NCBI GenBank assembly: GCA_020622165.1
Contig: JACNMN010000014.1
Span: forward strand, 24,650-88,649
Direction: 5' to 3'
DNA from: Boseongicola sp. H5
GTDB taxonomy: Bacteria; Pseudomonadota; Alphaproteobacteria; Rhodobacterales; Rhodobacteraceae
Length of the DNA: 64,000 bases
In this document: in pieces, positions 57,721 through 64,000 of the stretch
Position numbering within the stretch: position 1 is the stretch's first letter
Layout: each line of letters starts with the position of its first letter
The notes under the pieces: generated by a model
Seen by the model: only the letters and a program-made list of their open reading frames with translations
Databases searched by the model: none
What the model was told of the DNA's origin: nothing
Made by a program: the position numbers and the translations under genes

Positions 57721-58796
57721 CCAAGCCCGATAGCATTTCCGGTTTCGCGAAACGCCGAGAATCCAGAAAGTGCGCGCGACTTCGCATAACAGAAGCTGGC
57801 ATTCCCATGCTGCTCCATCGTAGCGATCAGGGCTTGAAGAAAGCGATGATCGCGCGAGCCGGAACTGTAAGAGGCTTCGGATAGTGCCATTTCGATCTTC
57901 GCGTAAAGATGGCCTGTGAAGCGGTAATGCACAATCAGCAAGAGAAGCGCGCGTGATGGTGACACGTTGGTTTTGTGAGAATTGAGATGCACGTCGCCAT
58001 CTTGCCAGCGCAGCAAAACGGGTTTTTCGAGGTTGTTGTGGACTGGGATGCGCAGGCCAAGCCGGGTCGTTCGCAAGCGTGAGGCCAACCTGCGTAACTT
58101 GCGCGGTGCAATGTCAGGCACGCGAGCATAGGCGCCATAACGGAGGTAGAGTCGCGCCCGCGCACCCGGATGAAGTATTTCCGGGTATGGCTCTGCCGCC
58201 ATATTCAGGTGCGGGGCACCATCAAAGTACCACTCAGCGTCAGTATCGAGCTGAGCAGCCGTCTTTTGTGCGACAAGTGCGGTAAGGTCTTTAGGGTAGG
58301 CGTCGAGCATTACTCCGAGCACCTGCCGCGCCTCCGCGAGAGCGGGCTGTGCGACCAGATCGGGAAGTGTCATGCCCTCGGGCAGATAAATGAACTCGTC
58401 TAAATCAACTTGTAGCGCCCATCGGCCGAGGGCGAAGCGTGCATGAAGAAGGGAGCGCCAGATATAAAGAATGCGGGTTTCGGGTCCATGGTCCACCACA
58501 CCGACGGCCGCGTGGACCGGCATGCCTTTGGGTGTGGGCACTTTGTCGCCGTAGCGCCGCCGGCTGCGCAGCTGGATGACATCTGGCTGCGCTTCAAGAT
58601 AGGTGGTGGAACCGTCATCTGAGGCGTCGTTTAGCAAGATAAACTGCGAAATGCCCAGGCTCCGGTAATGCTTGAGGAAGGCAGGAAGAAAGTACATCTC
58701 GTTGCGCAGTATGCCTAGGAGCGGCAGGCCGTCATGTGACTGCGCGGGCCCCGAGACAATCTCGAAATCGTCGAAGGCCGCGAGAGGAAAGGTCAT
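57717..58796 (-). CDS. Family 2 glycosyltransferase
   Basis: This 359-residue protein begins MTFPLAAFDDFEIVSGP and has LPAFLKHYRSLGISQFILLND, VDLDEFIYLPEG and LNSHKTN in the Glyco_tranf_2_4-type arrangement, where ND and DxD residues bind nucleotide sugar and metal. No membrane segment is seen. Its stop overlaps the convergent FkbM stop by four bases. Its ATG overlaps the stop of a short upstream frame. Confidence 0.87.
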   Translation of the reverse strand: MTFPLAAFDDFEIVSGPAQSHDGLPLLGILRNEMYFLPAFLKHYRSLGISQFILLNDASDDGSTTYLEAQPDVIQLRSRRRYGDKVPTPKGMPVHAAVGVVDHGPETRILYIWRSLLHARFALGRWALQVDLDEFIYLPEGMTLPDLVAQPALAEARQVLGVMLDAYPKDLTALVAQKTAAQLDTDAEWYFDGAPHLNMAAEPYPEILHPGARARLYLRYGAYARVPDIAPRKLRRLASRLRTTRLGLRIPVHNNLEKPVLLRWQDGDVHLNSHKTNVSPSRALLLLIVHYRFTGHLYAKIEMALSEASYSSGSRDHRFLQALIATMEQHGNASFCYAKSRALSGFSAFRETGNAIGLG

Positions 58797-58876
58797 GCGC
58801 GCGCAACTTGCGAGGCATCGGTCCCGCGTACCGCCACAGCGTTTGAATCGCCGACTTGATCATTGATATCGCACAT
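58793..58876 (-). CDS. Possible short leader ORF coupled to the glycosyltransferase
   Basis: A 27-residue frame reads MCDINDQVGDSNAVAVRGTD and ends in TGA that overlaps the glycosyltransferase ATG (ATGA). A good ribosome binding site, aaagggag, precedes its ATG, while the glycosyltransferase itself has a poor one. The frame is open farther upstream to 59083. It may set translation of the enzyme by coupling. Confidence 0.4.
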   Translation of the reverse strand: MCDINDQVGDSNAVAVRGTDASQVARA

Positions 58877-59128
58877 CCGGTCTCCCTTTATCTTGATGAA
58901 ACTAACCGGTTCGTCGAATTCAACGGTTCTAGGCGAGCAAAACTCCAAGATGTTGAGCATATCATGGCATCGAAGCGCAACCTGCTTCAACGCCTGAGGT
59001 GTTCGCGCGAGAAACGGCGCCTGTGACCTGCTCCCCTGAAAGGTCCTAGATTTGAGGTTAGGGTCCTCGCGAATCGGGTTCACCCCGTTTTTGGTCCGGT
59101 CTTCATGCGACCGCCAGTTTTGCTCAGT
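58877..59128. other. Intergenic region before the glycosyltransferase leader
   Basis: These 252 bases hold no supported gene beyond a possible extension of the leader frame to 59083. They should contain the promoter of the minus-strand glycosyltransferase. The autotransporter stop lies just beyond. Confidence 0.35.
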
Positions 59129-62100
59129 TCAAAACGAAAACTGGAGCCCAGCCTCAAGACCATATGTCTGCGTACCGCGACTTCCAAGCCCGTCAGCAAA
59201 AGCGCCGACATTCGCCGACATTCCGCGATCACCGGAATACCGATATCCCAGATCCAGCCGAACACGAGCATCGCTGACATCGGACACGAACGCAGAAGCC
59301 GCGCCGTCACCGTTCACCGATGACCAAATGCCAGAAACTCCCCATGTCAGTGTCGCCAAGCCGCTATCAAGGACGAAGGGTGCCTCAAAGTCCAGACCAA
59401 TCGCAAGTTCGGTTATCGCAATCGATTGCTCGGGAACCAAATTCGACAGACTGTCGATATAGGCATCCTGTCGATCTTCCACATGGCTCAAAGTCACGTT
59501 GGGCAGGACTGTCAAGAAGTCGGTTTCATACTCGCCGGTCACACCCAGCATCGCCAACCACCTTTCTCCCGAGAACTGGTCGGTGAAGGTTCCAACCGGT
59601 GAGACCTCGTTGTCGGTCCGCCCCCAAAGCAAACGGGCCTCGAGATAAAGCGGTTGGTCCCGCAGCTTTGCTACGAGATAGGGACCCACCAACCAGCCTG
59701 TGCCAGCGGCCGTGGCGCCCGCATTCGTGTTGGTTTCCGAATAGTCGAACTGCAGCATCCCGCCGACAGAAAGATTGCTCGAAAACTGGTGATGGGCTCC
59801 GATCACGCCAAGCATGTAGTTTGTATCGCTTCCGGTCGAACTTTCGCTCCAGCTACCGCTTGCGGCGACCCAGAGGGGCAGGTTGTCGCCGGTATGCAAG
59901 TCGAATGTGCCCCGACCGCGTGTCACATTCGCCGAACCGCCAGCCGACACGCCGTTTCGAAGGAAACCGGTCAATCCCGGCTGTGCCTGCACCAGATTGC
60001 GTGCCCTTTGATCAAGGAAATCCGAGATCAGTTCCGATGCGATTTCCGCCACGCTAAGAGACGACGTAGCGCTTGCCGCGCTGGAACCTTGTCCCGAAAC
60101 ATCTGTAGCCGCGCCATCGGCAACATTGATTGTAACATTGGTCGTACCGCCCGGCGTTATGGTTGCCGTGAATACACTCGGCCCGCCTGCAAACGCGCTA
60201 AGCGCCCCGCCCGCAACGGTGATATCCGAAGAGTCGAATCCGCTCACCGCTTCGGAGAAGGTGAAGGTCACGTTGAACACATCGCCGGGGCCGTAGGTCG
60301 CTGGCAAACCGGTGATCGTGATCGTCGGTGCGACGCCATCGGGTGTGTTTGCAAATAGATTGGAGATGGCATTGCCGTTGTTGGCGGCGTCGGTGGCAGA
60401 CCCTGGCGGTAACTGGATCGAATGGGCAAGACCCGTTGCGGTCGCCGTCGCCGTATAGGTTGTGTCGGAACCCGCTAACCCAGTCAGGTCGACATTAGAG
60501 GTCGTGAAATCGCCCAGTGTCAGGCCGGTCACGGCTTCACTAAAGGTAATGGTGATGGTGTATGGCGAACCCGGGAACGCGGGTGTGCCGGAGATTGTTA
60601 CTGTGGGATCAGTCTGGTCAGACGTGCGTGACAGCTGCGTTGCGGCCGAATTTCCGTTCCCGGCGCTGTCTTGCCCCGCATTTCCAGCCACATCAATCGT
60701 GACCAACCCGTCCGCGGTGGGCGTCACGGTGAAGGAGTATGTCGTGCCCGATCCTGTGAAGCCAGACACCGTGCCGTTGCCCACGGACACATCGCCCGCG
60801 TCGAATCCGGTGACTGCATCCGAGAATGTCACCGTGACAGGGATTGTTGGGGTGTTGAAGGGGTTCGGCACTGTTGTTGCGATGGTTGCAGAAGGGCCGG
60901 ATCGATCCGATATCCGCGACAATTGAGCCGCTGCGGTATTGCCATTCGTCGCGCCGTCTTGTGCGGCGTCGGCGGCAACATCGACGGTAACCGTCCCGTC
61001 GGCCGCTGGAATCACGTTGAACGTATAGACCGATCCCGAACCTGAGAAGCCGGAAACAGACCCATTGCCCACGACGATGTCTCCGGCAGCAAAACCTGTC
61101 ACACTCTCCGAAAAGGTCGCCGTGATCGGGATCAAAGCAAGATTGGTAGGATCCGGTGCCGTCGTTGACAGGGTCAGGCCAGGCGATGTGCGATCGGACA
61201 CAACTGACAGCAGATTGGACAATGTGTTGGTGTTTCCGGCGCTGTCCGTCGCTAATCCGGCTGCCACTGATACTGTTACGACACCATCTGCGGCCGGCGT
61301 GACGTTGAACGTGTATGTCGTGCCAGAACCCGAGAAGTCCGAGGCCAATCCGTTGGTGACCAAGACATCACCAGCGGTAAGACCGGTCACGTTTTCGGTA
61401 AAGCTGACGGTAACCGGAATGCTGGCGGCATTTGTCGGATCAGGCCCGGTGGTCGAAACGGTAGCCCCAGGCGCAGATCTGTCCGAGACCACTGACAGGG
61501 TATTGGATGCAGTGTTGTCGTTGCCTACCGCGTCGTTCATGACATTGCTGGCCACGCTGACCGTGACAGTGCCGTTGCCTGTCGGGATTACACCGAAGCT
61601 GTAACTCGACCCGGATCCGCCGAACCCCGACACGTTGCCATTTGTTACGCTGACGTCACCGGCGACGAAGTCGCTTACGTTCTCCGAAAGCGCAACGGTA
61701 ACCGGAATCGTCGCAAGGTTCGTCGGGTTGGGCGCAGTTGTCGACAACGTAGCGGTTGGGCCGGTTCGGTCTGAAGTGATCGCGGCATGTGGCGGTGCGG
61801 CAGTGCTCGGATTGCCAGCCGTATCGCTGGCGGCCGACGCGTCAATATTGACAGAGACATCGCCATCGGCGATTGGCGCAAGGTTAAAGGAATAGCTTGT
61901 TTCGGATCCGGTGAAACCACTGACGATCCCGTTCGCGACTCTCAGATCGGCCCCCGTGAATCCGGTGACAGATTCGGAGAAGGTCACTGTATATGTGATA
62001 GAAGCCGCGTTTGTTGTTCCGGTGACATCCGGCACCAAGCTGACCGATGGCGCCAAGTTGTCGACCGCGAGCTGGAATCCGGGGGAACTTGCATTTCCAT

Positions 62101-63316
62101 TGCCCGCCCCATCGGTTGCGACGTTCGCGCCGATCGACGTGGTCATCGTTCCGTTGTTCGTCGATGGCGTAACCGTCACGTTATAGGTTGTGCCCGACCC
62201 AGAAAAGGACGTTACGCTACCATTTGTTACGCTGATGTCGCCAGAGGCAAACCCCGTTACACTTTCGCTGAAGGTCAGCGTGAATGACGATGAACTGACC
62301 TGGCTTGGTGTCAAGTTGGTCGCGGGAAACCCCGATATCGTTGGACCTGTATTGTCCATTTGGAATGTTCTGATATCTGAACCGGTGGGCGTTGTGTTGG
62401 TTAGCGCGTTTCCGGATGTATCTTGAATACTCTGGCTACCCGAAAAGCCGAGTGTCACCAGGTTGTTGGAGTTGGCCAGATCGCCACCGGTCAACGAGAC
62501 AGTGTAATTGGTCCCGGTCCCCGAAACCGATAGCGCTGCGGTGGTGCCCGTGCGTGTGAAATCAGCCATACTGACATTCTGAACGGCTTCGTTGAACACC
62601 AAGCTCCAAGAAACTGAGTCGCTATTGGTGGGCGACGAAGCGGGAGAATTGCGGGCGATAGACGAGATCCGCGGCGGCGTCGTGTCACCAGCCACAAAAG
62701 CACAATCGGCATCGAGCGCGACCAGATCGAATGGCGCGCCTGTGCCAATCACGCTCGTATTGGTAAATGTAGCACCATCGGCCTGATCAGGCGAAAAATC
62801 GGTCTCATCTGTCACGTAGATTCGAACATTGCCCGGCGCTGTCAGCGGCTGGGATACCCGTGCGGCACTTTCCTGGGCCGAGCCGATTGAGCCCCCGGTG
62901 GGAACGCTCTGAGCTTCACGTCCGATGATGCGGTTGGCGGAATCGACAACATAGATAACATATACGTCGCGAAAGCCGAAGCCCGGACCAAGATCCACAT
63001 CCTGGTTGTTAAGCTCACCGGCGGCGATTTGAATATTCACACGAACCAGAACAGGGGAGCCCGCCGTACAGCTGCCATCAAAAGAAATGCCAAGCGGCGG
63101 CCCAACCGTTGCAGCCGCTGCTGGTGTCGTCATACCCAAAATGGATGCCGCCGCCATTGCGCCGGATACGCCTGCGGGGATGATCTTTCGGGTGAACTTA
63201 CGGATACGACGGGCGACGCCACCTCCGGAGTGTTTTCTGTTTGGACCGGCGCTGCCTTGCTGACTTTGGTTGCGATTGCTCAGAAATGTAGACGAAACCC
63301 GCGGTCGCAAAGGCAT
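59129..63316 (-). CDS. Large autotransporter with about nine Ig-like repeats
   Basis: This 1395-residue protein has a long signal region (basic stretch to residue 45, hydrophobic IIPAGVSGAMAAASILGM, cleavage near residue 69) and a first non-repeated domain to about residue 210. About nine repeats of 85-110 residues follow, each with DRTGPTATL-type openings, FSESVTGFAAGDI and a GTVTVDVAA-like strand, as in bacterial Ig-like domains (Big_12 type). The C-terminal 250 residues form an autotransporter beta-barrel ending in LQFSF. The passenger would be displayed as an elongated adhesin-like stalk. Confidence 0.9.
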   Translation of the reverse strand: MPLRPRVSSTFLSNRNQSQQGSAGPNRKHSGGGVARRIRKFTRKIIPAGVSGAMAAASILGMTTPAAAATVGPPLGISFDGSCTAGSPVLVRVNIQIAAGELNNQDVDLGPGFGFRDVYVIYVVDSANRIIGREAQSVPTGGSIGSAQESAARVSQPLTAPGNVRIYVTDETDFSPDQADGATFTNTSVIGTGAPFDLVALDADCAFVAGDTTPPRISSIARNSPASSPTNSDSVSWSLVFNEAVQNVSMADFTRTGTTAALSVSGTGTNYTVSLTGGDLANSNNLVTLGFSGSQSIQDTSGNALTNTTPTGSDIRTFQMDNTGPTISGFPATNLTPSQVSSSSFTLTFSESVTGFASGDISVTNGSVTSFSGSGTTYNVTVTPSTNNGTMTTSIGANVATDGAGNGNASSPGFQLAVDNLAPSVSLVPDVTGTTNAASITYTVTFSESVTGFTGADLRVANGIVSGFTGSETSYSFNLAPIADGDVSVNIDASAASDTAGNPSTAAPPHAAITSDRTGPTATLSTTAPNPTNLATIPVTVALSENVSDFVAGDVSVTNGNVSGFGGSGSSYSFGVIPTGNGTVTVSVASNVMNDAVGNDNTASNTLSVVSDRSAPGATVSTTGPDPTNAASIPVTVSFTENVTGLTAGDVLVTNGLASDFSGSGTTYTFNVTPAADGVVTVSVAAGLATDSAGNTNTLSNLLSVVSDRTSPGLTLSTTAPDPTNLALIPITATFSESVTGFAAGDIVVGNGSVSGFSGSGSVYTFNVIPAADGTVTVDVAADAAQDGATNGNTAAAQLSRISDRSGPSATIATTVPNPFNTPTIPVTVTFSDAVTGFDAGDVSVGNGTVSGFTGSGTTYSFTVTPTADGLVTIDVAGNAGQDSAGNGNSAATQLSRTSDQTDPTVTISGTPAFPGSPYTITITFSEAVTGLTLGDFTTSNVDLTGLAGSDTTYTATATATGLAHSIQLPPGSATDAANNGNAISNLFANTPDGVAPTITITGLPATYGPGDVFNVTFTFSEAVSGFDSSDITVAGGALSAFAGGPSVFTATITPGGTTNVTINVADGAATDVSGQGSSAASATSSLSVAEIASELISDFLDQRARNLVQAQPGLTGFLRNGVSAGGSANVTRGRGTFDLHTGDNLPLWVAASGSWSESSTGSDTNYMLGVIGAHHQFSSNLSVGGMLQFDYSETNTNAGATAAGTGWLVGPYLVAKLRDQPLYLEARLLWGRTDNEVSPVGTFTDQFSGERWLAMLGVTGEYETDFLTVLPNVTLSHVEDRQDAYIDSLSNLVPEQSIAITELAIGLDFEAPFVLDSGLATLTWGVSGIWSSVNGDGAASAFVSDVSDARVRLDLGYRYSGDRGMSANVGAFADGLGSRGTQTYGLEAGLQFSF

Positions 63317-63797
63317 GATGTCACCAGTATTTTTTAATCCCCACCTGCTTTAAAACCTGTCGAAGACGGCATGTCACCGGGTTTCGTTTCATTCGCTATA
63401 GTTTTGGTAAACTGTGACTTTTCGGTCTTGGAGCAATGCGTAGGTCCTGCTTCAAACCTTTGGCTTTACATATGTCATAGGCAGTAGCTGCACCGAGTTG
63501 ACGCCCCTTGTCAGACGCCGCCGATTGGCGGTCCAGATCATTCTCCGGCAGGCATGTAGGCTAGTTATCTTCAGTGTCGTCTTGCCTACGCAACGAATGC
63601 CCGCTTTCTGCCTTCTGCCGCCCACGTGCTGTTTTCTGCTGGGCTTCGTCAGTCCTGCAAGCGGTAGTCAACTTGCGAGAAACAGAAGATGGTTCGCCAT
63701 TGGCGCCCGGGGTCTCCGGGCTTTGCCTTGTAGATGGATCGGAAGGGATAAGGCCCGAACCGGGAGGCCGGCCATGGCAAGGAAACCACATCCAATC
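63317..63797. other. Upstream region of the autotransporter
   Basis: These 481 bases hold the likely autotransporter promoter, beside an AT-rich stretch near 63320-63420. Short frames on both strands show no ribosome binding sites or recognisable domains, so I call none. Confidence 0.4.
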
Positions 63798-64000
63798 TCA
63801 CACGCCATCCACGGTGACTGCGATCCGCCGGTCCAGCGCGTCATGGGCGTAGGAGATGACCGAGACCCCGTCGGTCCAGCCGATCAGGCGGTTCTGGCTG
63901 TCGTAGCTGTAGGTCTCGACCGCGCCCGTCGCCCGGTCCGTGCGGCTGATCCGGTTGCCGCGGGCGTCATAGGCGTAGGTGTAAGTGTCGTCCGAGAGGA
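63798..64000 (-). pseudogene. RHS/YD-repeat protein, C-terminal fragment
   Basis: The minus-strand frame enters at the right edge and reads YTYAYDARGNRISRTDRATG then YSYDSQNRLIGWTDG and HDALDRRIAVTVDGV followed by TGA. These are YD repeats of RHS proteins, which form large shells around toxins. The frame stops inside a repeat unit, without the normal core-ending or toxin domain, so the 3' end has probably been truncated. The remainder is outside the window. Confidence 0.8.

Overview
This window looks like a chromosomal segment of a GC-rich marine-type alphaproteobacterium of the Rhodobacteraceae (Roseobacter group). I infer this from gene content: an aap/bzt amino-acid ABC operon, the rpmH-rnpA-yidD-(ttcA)-yidC-MOSC-engB-argB order, a class I lysyl-tRNA synthetase, an ETC complex I subunit of the NDUFS4 type, an ihfB-lapA-trpF-trpB run, and several small alphaproteobacterial families (DUF427, DUF2237, DUF4864, zf-TFIIB). 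No marker here fixes the genus. Codon use is high-GC, so many long antisense ORFs are shadows.

Layout. 1-5.0 kb: the end of an ATP12 chaperone gene, then a four-gene polar amino-acid ABC transporter on the + strand. 5.1-14.1 kb: a long minus-strand block carrying core functions: ribosomal protein L34, RNase P protein, YidD, TtcA, an EAL protein with a decayed GGDEF domain, YidC, a MOSC protein, EngB, ArgB, a ferredoxin-like protein and a SixA-type phosphatase. 14.4-17.9 kb: a + strand set of a TVP38-type membrane protein, a MerA-like flavoprotein and a histidine kinase. 18.0-22.2 kb: a tRNA-Arg(ACG) with a degraded mobile region beside it. It holds a large serine recombinase with an internal TGA whose 3' end runs into the tRNA, a HigA-type antitoxin, and a decayed IS3-family element with GGCC direct repeats that cuts the gene before higA. 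22.2-55.9 kb: mostly housekeeping genes (ettA, nadD, dacB, lysK, trmL, uvrB, ihfB, trpF, trpB, pth, udh) mixed with small proteins of unknown function and a 764-residue beta-helix protein. 56.2-58.8 kb: a small surface-glycan type cluster (DUF616, FkbM methyltransferase, family 2 glycosyltransferase). 59.1-63.3 kb: a 1395-residue autotransporter with about nine Ig-like repeats. 63.8 kb to the end: the C-terminal piece of an RHS/YD-repeat protein.

The most original-looking module is at 49.2-50.7 kb. Two consecutive secreted proteins each have a short PepSY-like domain and a tail made almost only of aspartate, and they are followed directly by a membrane-anchored LuxR-type regulator. This could be a periplasmic cation-buffering or cation-sensing unit; that function is inference only. 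The second area worth attention is the decayed tRNA-Arg island, where several distinct inactivating events can be read directly from the sequence. I found no CRISPR array, prophage structural genes or rRNA.
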